Source: Phycisphaeraceae bacterium
Lineage (GTDB): Bacteria > Planctomycetota > Phycisphaerae > Phycisphaerales > UBA1924
Length of the DNA stretch: 64,000 bases
Direction: 5' to 3'
Assembly: GCA_019636535.1 (NCBI GenBank)
Contig: JAHBXK010000006.1
Coordinates: 62,001 to 126,000, forward strand
The translations under genes and the position numbers were made by a program. Each line of letters opens with the position of its first letter. Position 1 is the stretch's first letter. Positions 33,831 through 42,316 of this stretch are shown one piece after another. The notes under the pieces were generated by a model, which was not told where the DNA came from, searched no databases, and saw nothing but the letters and a program-made list of their open reading frames with translations.

Positions 33831-35249
33831 TCAACTCGACTTCTCGGGCACACGCACCGGCGGGGTTGGAACAACGGGCTCCGCGGGCGCAACCGGCTGG
33901 CCGTGCCGCTCCATCAACTGCTGCATCATCCGTTCCATCCGCAGCATCTGCTCACGCATCTGCTCCAGGTCGGCGGATGAGCCTGCGCGACCGCCCGGCG
34001 CTGCGCCGCGAATGTCGCGTGCGGACTCGAGCCGTCGCAACGCCTCATGGATCGCGCGCTCGACGCGCTCGTCGAGTGCATCCGCGCCCGAGAAGCCGCC
34101 GAAGCCCGCCCCGAAGTCCGCATCCCCGAACGGCTCGATCTGGATGATCATCGGTGAGCCATCGCCGGCCGGCCCTCCCGAGGCCGCTGGGGCGCTGGGC
34201 GCAACGGCGAAGACGTCGCGATCGCCTGCGAACCACGACGGCATTCCGCCCGGTCCCGTGCTCTGATACACGCGCGCCGACGCGATGGCCTCGACCTTGG
34301 CGTTCTCGAGCGCCCCGGCGTCGTAGGGGACGGGCGACACCGACACCGTGCGACGTTCGCCGCGATGGATCACGGTCAGTGCGATCGCGTCGCCGGCCTT
34401 CATCTCGCGCAGACGTGCGCGGAGGTCGCGCTCAACGACGCCCTCGCTCCCGTCCATGCCGACGATCAAGTCGTACGGACGCAGCCCAGCCGCGTGCGCC
34501 GGCAGCCCCTCGTGCACCGCCGACACGAGCACGGCCTTCCCCGGCTCGATGCCCAAGTGTCCGCACAGCACGTCGGGCGCGGGGGCCATCTGCACGCCGA
34601 TCATCACGCTCGGCGGCTCGATGACCAGGGCGCGAGCCTCCGCTTCGACCATCGAGCGCATGGCGCGCGCTCGCGCGGCTTCCGCCTCGGCCTGAGCCTG
34701 CGCGGAGAGGGCCAACGCCCGGGCCTCCGCCGCGCGGGGCGAAACGAAGCGCTGCACCGCGGCCGGGTCGCCGGGACCCATCACGCGGATGCTCCGCGTC
34801 CGGCGCGTCACGCCCGCATCCTCCGAAGCGAACTCGTGGGAGAACACCGCCTGCCCATCGGCGTCGGTGATCGTGAGCGTCCGGCCTTCGAGCCGGACGC
34901 GCTCGGCGGGAACGTCCCGGCCGTCCATCTTCGCGCTGGTGACCACGCCGTTTCGCATCGAAACTTCGACGCGCTGGCCGTCGCGAACGAACTGGTAGTG
35001 GCCCGAATGCACGCTCGGTTCGTTGGCGGTGGTGGCCACGCTCAGCGCTACGGACGGACTCGCGGGTGTTGCAGGGGCGGGGGCAGCCGCTTCGGATTGA
35101 TCCGCCACGAGTCCCGCGCTGGCCGGGCAAGGCCCCGCACCGGCCATCGCGAGCAGCAACCCCGCGCCAACCGCGAGCGGGCGGAGTGCGTTGAAACGTG
35201 CGTCCGGCCGTGCGGCGGCCCGTGCTTGGTATCGAATCGGCATCGCCAT
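33831..35249 (-). CDS. Exported PDZ-domain protein
   Basis: 472 residues from the ATG at 35249 (a second in-frame ATG is at 35243). Signal peptide: LRPLAVGAGLLLAMAGAGPCPASAG. An N-terminal beta-rich region (YQFVRDGQRVEVSMRNGVVT, about 84-150) is followed by an Ala/Arg helical stretch (ALALSAQAQAEAEAARARAM), then a PDZ domain (about 215-300: MIGVQMAPAP, KAVLVSAVHEGLPAHAAGLRPYDLIVGMDG, ALTVIHRGERRTVSV). The C-terminus holds a Met-rich coiled coil (LEQMREQMLRMERMMQQLME). No protease domain is fused, so it is more likely an adaptor than an HtrA. The dnaA gene lies upstream of it... in transcription order dnaA ends at 35428, 178 bases before this start. Confidence 0.85.
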   Translation of the reverse strand: MAMPIRYQARAAARPDARFNALRPLAVGAGLLLAMAGAGPCPASAGLVADQSEAAAPAPATPASPSVALSVATTANEPSVHSGHYQFVRDGQRVEVSMRNGVVTSAKMDGRDVPAERVRLEGRTLTITDADGQAVFSHEFASEDAGVTRRTRSIRVMGPGDPAAVQRFVSPRAAEARALALSAQAQAEAEAARARAMRSMVEAEARALVIEPPSVMIGVQMAPAPDVLCGHLGIEPGKAVLVSAVHEGLPAHAAGLRPYDLIVGMDGSEGVVERDLRARLREMKAGDAIALTVIHRGERRTVSVSPVPYDAGALENAKVEAIASARVYQSTGPGGMPSWFAGDRDVFAVAPSAPAASGGPAGDGSPMIIQIEPFGDADFGAGFGGFSGADALDERVERAIHEALRRLESARDIRGAAPGGRAGSSADLEQMREQMLRMERMMQQLMERHGQPVAPAEPVVPTPPVRVPEKSS

Positions 35250-35427
35250 GATGTCAGCCCTCCGGTTGGTCTGTGGCCCGCCCAGCCCGAATTGCCGGCT
35301 GTGCGGTCGATCGACTCAGATGCGCGTACAGCACCGTTCCGTCACACGGAATGAACGGAACGAGCCGCGTTCGCGGCCCACAATCGCCCGTTGAGCGCGG
35401 GAGTGGGTGGTTGGGGGGGCGACGGGA

Positions 35428-36963
35428 TCAGGTGATCGACGGGATGCGGACCTGCTCGTCCAGCAGCCGCACCGTGCGGGCGAACTCCTGATCGGTCTCC
35501 ATCCGCGCGTCGATCGTCTTCACCGCGTGCATGACCGTGGTGTGGTCTCGCCCGCCGAAGTACCCGCCGATCTCTTCGAGCGAGTAGCGCGTGTACCGCC
35601 GACAGAGGAACATGCACACCTGCCGCGGGATCGCGACCGATCGGTGCCGGCGCTTGCTCTGCAGGTCTGTCACCTTCACGCCGAAGTACGCGGTCACGAC
35701 GTCGATGATCGTCTGGATCTGCACCTGCCTGCCGGCCGACACGGCGCCGGGGTCGGGCCCGAGCGCGCTGATCGCCATCTCCAGGTCGATCGGCCGCTTC
35801 TCGACGCTGGCCATTACCTGCACCTTGACGATGGCGCCCTCGAGCTCGCGGATGTTCGAGTCGATGCGCGCGGCGATGTGGCAGGCCGCATCGTCGGGGA
35901 GTTCGAACCCGCGCATGCGCGCCTTGTTCTTCAGGATCGCCACGCGTGTCTCATAGCACGGCGGCCCAACGTGGCTGACCAGCCCCCACTTGAAGCGCGA
36001 CACCAGGCGCTCCTCGAGGTCGGGGATCTCCTCCGGCGGCGCATCGGAACTCAGGATGATCTGCTTCTGCGCCTGGTAGAGGCTGTTGAACGTGTGGAAG
36101 AACTCCTCCTGCGTGCGGTCGCGCTTGGCCAGGAAGTGCACGTCGTCGATCACCAGCACGTCCACGTCGCGGAACGTGTGCCGGAAGGCGGACATCTCGC
36201 CCGCCTGCACCGCTTCCATGAACTGCGTGATGAAGCCCTCGCACGAGGTGTAGTAAATGCGAGCGGTGGGGTTGGTCTGGAGGATCTTGAGGCAGACCGC
36301 CTGCAGCAGGTGCGTCTTGCCCAGCCCCACCGAGCCGTGAACGAAGTACGGGTTGTACGCCCGGCCGGGGTTGGCCGAAACGGCCATCGCCGCGGCATGG
36401 GCCAGACGATTGCTCGGCCCGACGACGAAGTGCTCGAACGTGTAGTCGGGGTTCAGTGCCAAGGGCAGCGACGGCCGCGGCGTGCCGTTCAGACCGGCGC
36501 CGACCGCACGCGGCTCCACCGCCGAGTGGGCCGCCTCGGCCGTGCTCCGCGCGGCCTGTTCGGCCGCGACACGCGCAGCGCGCTCCACCGGCCCGTTCCG
36601 ACCGGTCGTTGGCGTTCGACCGTTCACACCGCCCGACGGACGGTCGATCCGCTCGGAAGCGGGCGGGTCGAAGGTCGTCAGCGTGCTCGGCGCCGCCGAG
36701 ACCTGGTCGTCGGGTCCGAGGAACTGCACCGTGATCAGCATCTGGCTGACCGTCCGCGCAGCGTCGTTGAACGGCTCGTTGCACTGTCGTTGCAGGTAGT
36801 CGCGATGGATGTTCGAGTGGGCACGCAGGCGCAGCACCCCGCCGGCCACGCCGACCGGTTCGATCTCTTCGAACCACTGCCGGCACAACTCCGGCGCGTT
36901 GGTCCTCAGGTGCATGAGCATTCCGGACCAGATCTGCCGGTCATGAGTCGCGGTCGCGAGCAA
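35428..36963 (-). CDS. dnaA: Chromosomal replication initiator protein DnaA
   Basis: AAA+ protein that binds DnaA boxes and opens the origin. Domain I (IWSGMLMHLRTNAPELCRQWFEEIEP) is followed by an Ala-rich linker (domain II, about 85-165). Domain III has Walker A GSVGLGKTH (about 210), Walker B VLVIDDVHFLAKRD (about 270), and the NIRELEGAIVKV segment. Domain IV ends with the DNA-binding signature GGRDHTTVMHAVKTID. I chose a TTG at 36963 because GGAGGTG lies six bases upstream; a GTG at 36987 would add eight residues but has no ribosome-binding site. No dnaN, recF or gyrB follows, which departs from the usual order. The spacer upstream is 800 bases long. Confidence 0.95.
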   Translation of the reverse strand: MLATATHDRQIWSGMLMHLRTNAPELCRQWFEEIEPVGVAGGVLRLRAHSNIHRDYLQRQCNEPFNDAARTVSQMLITVQFLGPDDQVSAAPSTLTTFDPPASERIDRPSGGVNGRTPTTGRNGPVERAARVAAEQAARSTAEAAHSAVEPRAVGAGLNGTPRPSLPLALNPDYTFEHFVVGPSNRLAHAAAMAVSANPGRAYNPYFVHGSVGLGKTHLLQAVCLKILQTNPTARIYYTSCEGFITQFMEAVQAGEMSAFRHTFRDVDVLVIDDVHFLAKRDRTQEEFFHTFNSLYQAQKQIILSSDAPPEEIPDLEERLVSRFKWGLVSHVGPPCYETRVAILKNKARMRGFELPDDAACHIAARIDSNIRELEGAIVKVQVMASVEKRPIDLEMAISALGPDPGAVSAGRQVQIQTIIDVVTAYFGVKVTDLQSKRRHRSVAIPRQVCMFLCRRYTRYSLEEIGGYFGGRDHTTVMHAVKTIDARMETDQEFARTVRLLDEQVRIPSIT

Positions 36964-36987
36964 AGCACACCTCCACGCTCCGGGCAC

Positions 36988-37766
36988 ATCACGCCGCCCG
37001 GGCGATACGGTCCGTGCACGAGGGCACGAGTGTACGGCACAGTCAGGGTCCGAGTCGGCAGAACGGTGTGGGGCGATCGCGTCTGCGGAGCCGACCCCGT
37101 GGTCGTGCGTCGTGCTCCGAAATTCCTGCGCCGCTCCCCGCCGTCGACGGGCGGATCGGACCGAACTTTGAAGCGCTCAACGCTAATCGCTCCTGCGCGC
37201 TTGTCAACCGAACCGGCGCGCATTTCCGTGCTCACACGCGTGTGAGATACGCAGTCGACAGACCGTGTGCAGCGCGGCGATGGAGCAACGGCGCACACAC
37301 GCGCGGTGATCCGAACTCAACCCGTCGTCTCGTCGGCTCCCGCACGCCCGCACCGATGGTGGTCCGACTCAAGCCGAGCACGGGTCGTGGTGGTTCGGGT
37401 TGTGCGAGCTCGCACCAACGCGAACGGCATCCGTCCGGAACCGGCCGTTGAGGGGCATCAGTCGGTTGGTGATGGGAGTGGGGCTCGAGCGTGCGTTACC
37501 GGACCGAACTGAATGGCAAGAAATCACGAATAATGGAGCGTGAAGTCGCCAAAAAGTGGTTGTGCCGACTGCGCTGAGGGAAACTAACTGGACTTCGGGA
37601 CGGCGGAGCGAATTGTTGGGGAATCCCCTCGACGATACCGATCGTATGGGCTAAGGTTGTTCCGAGGTGCCATGGCTTCGCACCTCGCACTATCCAGGGC
37701 TTTCATGGCGATTGCCCGGTGCGACAAGTCAATCCATGGCCGGACCTCCATGACTGAGGTTTGACG
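36988..37766. other. Long spacer upstream of dnaA, candidate origin region (unproven)
   Basis: About 780 bases without a gene between divergent dnaA and a luxR-type gene. I searched by eye for TTATCCACA-type boxes on both strands and found none convincing. It contains a perfect 16-bp palindrome (37231-37246), a locally AT-richer patch (about 37500-37565) and a 7-bp hairpin (37664-37686). Position next to dnaA is the only reason to consider it an origin. Confidence 0.3.
37231..37246. promoter_or_regulatory. Perfect 16-bp palindrome upstream of dnaA
   Basis: CTCACACGCGTGTGAG reads identically on both strands. It could be an operator for dnaA control or part of an origin; no factor can be named. 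Confidence 0.5.
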
Positions 37767-38513
37767 ATGAGAACGCTGTCCAATCTGTTCGAGAACCACG
37801 ACTTATTTGCGGACGCTGGAGTCGGGATTGTTGCAATCGACCACGACGGGCGGATCGTCCATTCCAACGAACCCGCAGCGCGCGTCTACACCCGCACCAG
37901 CGCGGCGAAGGTGATCGGGCGCACACTCCGCGATGTTCTTCCCAAGAAGGCCGCTGACGAACGCCTGGCGATCGCTCAGCAGGTGATCACCACCGGCCAG
38001 CCCGCAGCGGTCTATGACCTGTGGTCGGGTGTGGCCCTTCGCGCTGCCGTGCGACGCTACGAGCCCTGCGCCAAGTCACCCAAGCCGACCGCCGTGGCGA
38101 TCGTTCGGCGTGAGGCCGAAGTCGGTGAGGGCATCACGGCGCCCGGCGATGAAGCCGCGCCCTCCGTCCGCGTGGTTTGCACCGTCGAGTGGGACCTCGG
38201 ACCCTTCAAAACGCTCTCGGGGCGTGAACTCGAAGTCTTGTCGCTGATCGGTGAGGGGTTCAGCAACGCCCAGATCGCCGAGCGGATGCACCGCACCGTC
38301 AAGACGGTCGAGTTCCATCGCGGCACGATCAGCCAGAAGACCGGCATCGACAACCGCGTCAAACTCGCCGTGATGGCCCAGCAAGCGCGGCTCTACGAGC
38401 GGCTCTGGGGGAGTCAGGGATGGGTGAAGTCCTGCGATGCGTCTGAGAACAAAGGGTCCAAGAACGGCCACGCGAACGGCGTCATTCACGTCGAGTCGGC
38501 CGGGAAGCCCTGA
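37767..38513 (+). CDS. PAS-LuxR-type transcription regulator, copy 1
   Basis: 248 residues; the ATG at 37767 has GAGGT seven bases upstream. The N-terminus (FENHDLFADAGVGIVAIDHDGRIVHSNEPAARVYTR, about 7-100) is a PAS-like sensor. The C-terminal HTH is of LuxR/FixJ type: LSGRELEVLSLIGEGFSNAQIAERM and HRTVKTVEFHRGTISQKTGI (about 150-205). No receiver domain with the phospho-Asp is present, so control is by the PAS-like part or by abundance. It stands head to tail with a second, clearly related gene at 38686. The C-terminal 30 residues are polar. Target genes unknown. Confidence 0.88.
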   Translation: MRTLSNLFENHDLFADAGVGIVAIDHDGRIVHSNEPAARVYTRTSAAKVIGRTLRDVLPKKAADERLAIAQQVITTGQPAAVYDLWSGVALRAAVRRYEPCAKSPKPTAVAIVRREAEVGEGITAPGDEAAPSVRVVCTVEWDLGPFKTLSGRELEVLSLIGEGFSNAQIAERMHRTVKTVEFHRGTISQKTGIDNRVKLAVMAQQARLYERLWGSQGWVKSCDASENKGSKNGHANGVIHVESAGKP

Positions 38514-38596
38514 TTTTAGGGAAAGGTCAGCCGAATATCTCGGGTTTGCTCGGGATCTTACCCCATTCCTGTGGGCGAATAAATCGAGTAGACTGC

Positions 38597-38658
38597 GCGT
38601 TCTTCCCGTCAGGGCTTCGGTTGCGTATCCGGAGTTGTTTCCCGGGCGGGAAGAACGC
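38597..38658 (+). promoter_or_regulatory. Long inverted repeat in the leader of the second luxR-type gene
   Basis: GCGTTCTTCCCG (38597-38608) and its exact reverse complement (38647-38658) enclose 38 bases. It lies 28 bases before the GTG start and just before the AGGA ribosome-binding site. No U tract follows, so a terminator is unlikely; an operator pair or an RNA leader structure fits better. Confidence 0.55.
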
Positions 38659-38685
38659 AATATCTTTCCGCACCAGGACTTGTGT

Positions 38686-39393
38686 GTGAAAACAATCTCG
38701 GATGTTCTCGCGAACCATGAACTGTTCGCAGACGCAGGCGTCGCAGCGTTTTGCGCTGATGCGCAGGGTCGGCTGCTCTGGGTAAACGACATGTTTTCCC
38801 GGCTCTATTGCAAGGCGCCGGCGGACGCGGTGCGCGGCCGTTCCTTGAGCGAGTTCATCCAAGAACCCGCTCTGCAGGAGCGCCTGGAGATTCTCCGTTC
38901 GTCGATCCTCGCACGCGAGCGCACGCTCGTCTACGACATCTGGGGCGGCACAGCGCTGCAGACTGTGCTCACGCCGCTGGCGCCGCACGACGACGCCCCC
39001 GACGGGTGCGTGCTCGGCATCACTCGCCGCGAGCCGGCTCTGGTGGACGACCCGGTGTTCGCGGGTGAGGGTCAACGCAGGGCCAGCCGGGTGATCCGCA
39101 CGCGCACGTGGGATCTTGGTGTGCTCGCGCCGCTGTCGCGCCGTGAACTCGAGATTCTCGCGCTGCTCTCGGAGGGCCTGAGCAACGCACAGGTCGCCGA
39201 ACTGGTGCACCGCACGGTGAAGACCGTCGAGTTCCACCGCGCATCGATCAGCGCCAAGACGGGGATCGCCAGCCGGGTGCGACTCGCGCGTGCTGCGCAG
39301 CAGGCGGGCCTGTACGACCGGCTCCGTGGTGTGGGGTACCGCGTGCCGGACATCGCGGACCTGGACAAGGACCCGGACCTGCAGGCGGTCTGA
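38686..39393 (+). CDS. PAS-LuxR-type transcription regulator, copy 2
   Basis: 235 residues from a GTG at 38686 with AGGA nine bases upstream; the longer open frame to 38437 overlaps copy 1 and its leader. Same architecture as copy 1: LANHELFADAGVAAFCADAQGRLLWVNDMFSRLY (PAS-like) and LSRRELEILALLSEGLSNAQVAELV with HRTVKTVEFHRASISAKTGI. The HTH helices are almost identical between the two, so they may bind related sites, while the sensor parts have diverged (copy 2 carries more Cys). This looks like tandem duplication. It converges on the MoxR gene after 25 bases. Confidence 0.88.
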   Translation: MKTISDVLANHELFADAGVAAFCADAQGRLLWVNDMFSRLYCKAPADAVRGRSLSEFIQEPALQERLEILRSSILARERTLVYDIWGGTALQTVLTPLAPHDDAPDGCVLGITRREPALVDDPVFAGEGQRRASRVIRTRTWDLGVLAPLSRRELEILALLSEGLSNAQVAELVHRTVKTVEFHRASISAKTGIASRVRLARAAQQAGLYDRLRGVGYRVPDIADLDKDPDLQAV

Positions 39394-39418
39394 GTTGGCT
39401 CCGCCAGTTTGATTCAGG

Positions 39419-40495
39419 TCACTTCAGCACGGCGTCCATTCGGCGCTGTTCCTCTGCGGTGAGCCCCTCAACGGGGATGTCGCGGAGCAGGCCGTCGATG
39501 ATCGCGTCGGTCGTAACCTGGTCGGCCTCTGCGTTGAAGTTGGTCAGCAGGCGGTGGCGGAGCACCGGCTTGGCGACCGAGCGCACGTGCTCGGGCGTGG
39601 CGTGCATGGAGCCCGAGAGGACCGCCCGAGCCTTGGCGGCGAGGATGATGTTCTCGCTGGCCCGCGGCCCCGCGCCCCAGCCGACGTAGGCCTTGACGAG
39701 TTTCGGTCGTTCGGCTGCGCCCGAGTCGCCGCCGCTCGGCTCGAAGGCCTCGCTGACGCGTGTGGCGCGCACGAGCCTGATGGCGTAGCGGGTGACGTAG
39801 TCCGGAACGGCGACGGCGCGGACGAGTTCCTGCACGCGCGTGATCTCGGCCGAGGTCAGCACGGCCTCGGGCGTGCCGCGCGACGCCGACGTCGTGCGTC
39901 GCACGATCTCCAGTTCCTCCTCCGCCGTGGGGTAGCCGATGCGGATGTTGAACATGAAGCGGTCCAGCTGCGCTTCGGGGAGCGGGTAGGTTCCTTCCTG
40001 CTCGATCGGGTTCTGCGTCGCGAGCACGAAGAACGGCTGCGGCAGTTTGTGCTGCACCCCACCGACCGTCACCTGCTGCTCCTGCATCGCTTCGAGCAGC
40101 GCGGCCTGCGTCTTGGGAGGGGTGCGGTTGATCTCGTCGGCGAGGATGACGTTCGCGAAGATCGGTCCCTTGACGAAGCGCAGTTCGCGCACGCCGGTCG
40201 ACTTGTCCTCTTCGATCACCTCGGTGCCCGTGATGTCGCTGGGCATCAGGTCCGGCGTGAACTGGATGCGCGAGAAGCCGAGGCTGAGCGTGCGTGCGAT
40301 CGTCGAGATCAGGAGCGTCTTGGCCAGACCCGGCACGCCCTCGAGCAGGGCGTGGCCCTTGCACATGATGGCCATGAGCACCTGGTCGACGACCTCGTCC
40401 TGCCCGACGATGACCTTGGCGACCTCGGTTCGAAGCCGCTGGTAGGCGTTCTGAACCTGCTCGATGGCTTCTTGCGGATTCGCGTTGGTGGACAT
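39419..40495 (-). CDS. MoxR-family AAA+ ATPase
   Basis: 358 residues from the ATG at 40495. Chaperone-like ATPase of the MoxR group, which in known cases helps assemble or activate metal enzymes or VWA-domain proteins. Walker [13 protein letters not shown] (about 54-65), Walker [25 protein letters not shown], sensor 1 [20 protein letters not shown] followed by QLDRFMF, and a C-terminal lid region with [16 protein letters not shown]. MoxR genes usually sit with DUF58 and VWA genes; here the downstream neighbour on the same strand is dnaA, over 2.4 kb away, so the customary partners are missing from the window. Confidence 0.94.
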   Translation of the reverse strand: MSTNANPQEAIEQVQNAYQRLRTEVAKVIVGQDEVVDQVLMAIMCKGHALLEGVPGLAKTLLISTIARTLSLGFSRIQFTPDLMPSDITGTEVIEEDKSTGVRELRFVKGPIFANVILADEINRTPPKTQAALLEAMQEQQVTVGGVQHKLPQPFFVLATQNPIEQEGTYPLPEAQLDRFMFNIRIGYPTAEEELEIVRRTTSASRGTPEAVLTSAEITRVQELVRAVAVPDYVTRYAIRLVRATRVSEAFEPSGGDSGAAERPKLVKAYVGWGAGPRASENIILAAKARAVLSGSMHATPEHVRSVAKPVLRHRLLTNFNAEADQVTTDAIIDGLLRDIPVEGLTAEEQRRMDAVLK

Positions 40496-40818
40496 GGAGG
40501 GTGTGGTCCTGGTTGAGGTGCATCGGCTCGAGGTACCGCCGATTCGGGTGTGGTACGAGCCGATCCGATCGACCGTTCATATCGGCAGGGGCTCGCTTCG
40601 ATGCGGAAAGCACCGCTTGCTCACGACTTGTCCACGTCGATCACCAGCTTCTCCAGGCCAATCGACAGCGGTGAGGCGATGGCCAAGGCACATTCAAAGG
40701 CATCGACGAGTCGGCCACCGCAGGCTATTTCGCGTAAATAGTTGCAATTAAACAGCTTAGACTGTTGAAATGACAGACGGTTGACGCTCAGCGGTCCGGG
40801 CTCTCTTGGGGGGATGGG

Positions 40819-40840
40819 ACCCGATCAATCTCGGGTTTTT
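40819..40840 (+). terminator. Small hairpin with U tract just before a promoter
   Basis: ACCCGA-TCAATC-TCGGGT (6-bp stem) followed by TTTT. It ends two bases before the -35 box of the next promoter. No gene on this strand needs terminating here, so it may block read-through into the gene at 41046. Confidence 0.45.
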
Positions 40841-40842
40841 GC

Positions 40843-40870
40843 TTGACAGGGGTGACGCAACGCGTATCTT
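40843..40870 (+). promoter_or_regulatory. Sigma-70-type promoter of the PEP-CTERM propeller gene
   Basis: -35 TTGACA (40843-40848), 16-base spacer, -10 TATCTT (40865-40870). The best vegetative promoter seen in the window; transcription would begin near 40877. Confidence 0.65.
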
Positions 40871-41045
40871 AGAGCTGATTGCTTGGGTTTCACCGAGCAG
40901 CGGAGGGAGAGAGAGCCCCCTCCACGCTTGTGATCGATTCCGTTTCGAGCCGTACGCAGAGCTCGAAGCGGTACGCGGCTGTCACCGGATCGCGGTGTCA
41001 ACCCGCGACTTTGTTCTGTGAGGTAACAAGGAAAGGAAGAGAGAG

Positions 41046-42098
41046 ATGAGCAAATCGACATTCAATCGCGTGATTCCCGCGGCGATCGCCGTTGCAGCGC
41101 TGGCCGGCTCGGCGATGGCCATGCCAACGTGGACCGTGGCGTACGACCAAACGGGCGTACCGAGCTCGGGGGGCACGCACGGCATGCGTTCGGTCGCGGT
41201 GGGCAACAACTCGGTCTATTTCGGGTTTATCCAGAGTTCGCCGAACCGGAACGTCTATCGCCACGACTGGGACGCTCCGTACGGGTTCATGAACAACCGG
41301 GGCGCGAACAGCGGTGACCAGCCCAAGGCGATCGCGACGGACGACCGCGGTAACGTCTTCATCGGCAACCGCGTGTCCGGCACCCAGACCACGATCGTGA
41401 AGGTCCATGATGCCGCGCTGACCGAACAGCATTCTTTCAACTTCTCGACCAACGAGTTCGGGGGCGTGGCCGTCGCCAAGCACGGGTCGGACTACTTCCT
41501 CTACGTCTCGCGCGAGGCGGGCCGGCAGATCAACCGCTACAACATCAACGACGTGAGCAACATCACGCTCGACGTGAGTTTCGGCACGGGTGGGACGTAC
41601 ACGCTGCCGATGGCCAACTCGTCGAGCGGCGTGCTCCGCGGCCTGTGGGTTCAGCCCGACGGAACGATCTACGTGACGAGCCGGGCGGATCAGGTCGGCG
41701 GCATGGCCGGTGCGTTGCATCGGGTCGCCTCTGATCTCTCGACCGTGGACTCGATCCACGTTGCATCCGCCCAGGATGTCGCGTTGTTTCAGGGCAAGGC
41801 GTACGTCACGTCGTACGCGGGGTTGAACTCGAAGATCTCCGTCGTCGATCTCGGGCCGTACGCGGTCTCCGAAGAATGGACGGTTGCGGACATCGGATTC
41901 GCGCGAGGCAGCAGCGAAGGCTACGCCGGCATCGACATTGACCCCAAGGGTCGCATCTGGCTCACGGACCACTACTACGGCGGTTCCTCCAGCCTTGGTT
42001 GGAGCGACCGCCTGCTCGTCTCGTCACCGATTCCCGCGCCGGGCGCGCTGGCACTGCTGGGCCTGTCGGGGCTGTACGCGATCCGCCGCCGACGCTGA
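41046..42098 (+). CDS. Secreted beta-propeller-like PEP-CTERM protein
   Basis: 350 residues; GGAAAGGAAG directly precedes the ATG. Signal peptide: NRVIPAAIAVAALAGSAMA. The body consists of repeated short strands with a regular rhythm (VAVGNNSVYFGF, IATDDRGNVFIGNR, GVAVAKHGSDYFLYVS, LWVQPDGTIYVTSR, IDIDPKGRIWLTD), which fits a six-bladed NHL-like propeller. The C-terminal tag PIPAPGALALLGLSGLYAIRRRR matches the planctomycete PEP-CTERM form (Pro-rich motif, hydrophobic helix, Arg cluster). Probably surface-attached; ligand unknown. It is likely a single-gene transcript from the promoter at 40843 to the terminator at 42207. Confidence 0.88.
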   Translation: MSKSTFNRVIPAAIAVAALAGSAMAMPTWTVAYDQTGVPSSGGTHGMRSVAVGNNSVYFGFIQSSPNRNVYRHDWDAPYGFMNNRGANSGDQPKAIATDDRGNVFIGNRVSGTQTTIVKVHDAALTEQHSFNFSTNEFGGVAVAKHGSDYFLYVSREAGRQINRYNINDVSNITLDVSFGTGGTYTLPMANSSSGVLRGLWVQPDGTIYVTSRADQVGGMAGALHRVASDLSTVDSIHVASAQDVALFQGKAYVTSYAGLNSKISVVDLGPYAVSEEWTVADIGFARGSSEGYAGIDIDPKGRIWLTDHYYGGSSSLGWSDRLLVSSPIPAPGALALLGLSGLYAIRRRR

Positions 42099-42206
42099 AC
42101 GATCGGCCTGATTGGTGCTTCCTTCACTTGGCGCTCCGTCGAACGGGGGGGACGGACGAAGGGAACGCGAGAGCCCTTCGATCCCGTTGACCGGGCAACA
42201 ACGACC

Positions 42207-42247
42207 AAGCGCACCCGGCCCCGCTCCGTGCGGGGCCGCGTGCGCTT
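42207..42247 (+). terminator. Large GC-rich hairpin after the propeller gene
   Basis: 18-bp stem with one mismatch (arms 42207-42224 and 42230-42247), 5-base loop, followed by only TTGG-type sequence. It lies 108 bases after the stop, so a terminator role is likely but the U tract is poor. Confidence 0.6.
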
Positions 42248-42316
42248 TGGCGGTGCGTTCTGGAGCGTTGGTGGAGTGGCGGCAGCACGGCGGCGAGCCG
42301 CTCTGCACCGGTTACC

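Larger units (their letters stand above)
40496..41045. other. Intergenic region between divergent moxR and PEP-CTERM gene
   Basis: 550 bases with no gene. AT-rich patch at about 40725-40780. It contains a small terminator-like hairpin (40819-40840), then a sigma-70 promoter (40843-40870) and a leader of about 170 bases for the gene at 41046. Confidence 0.55.

Noticed and set aside
36988-37766. Replication origin with DnaA boxes
   Set aside because: No box close to TTATCCACA was found on either strand by eye, so only the spacer is annotated.
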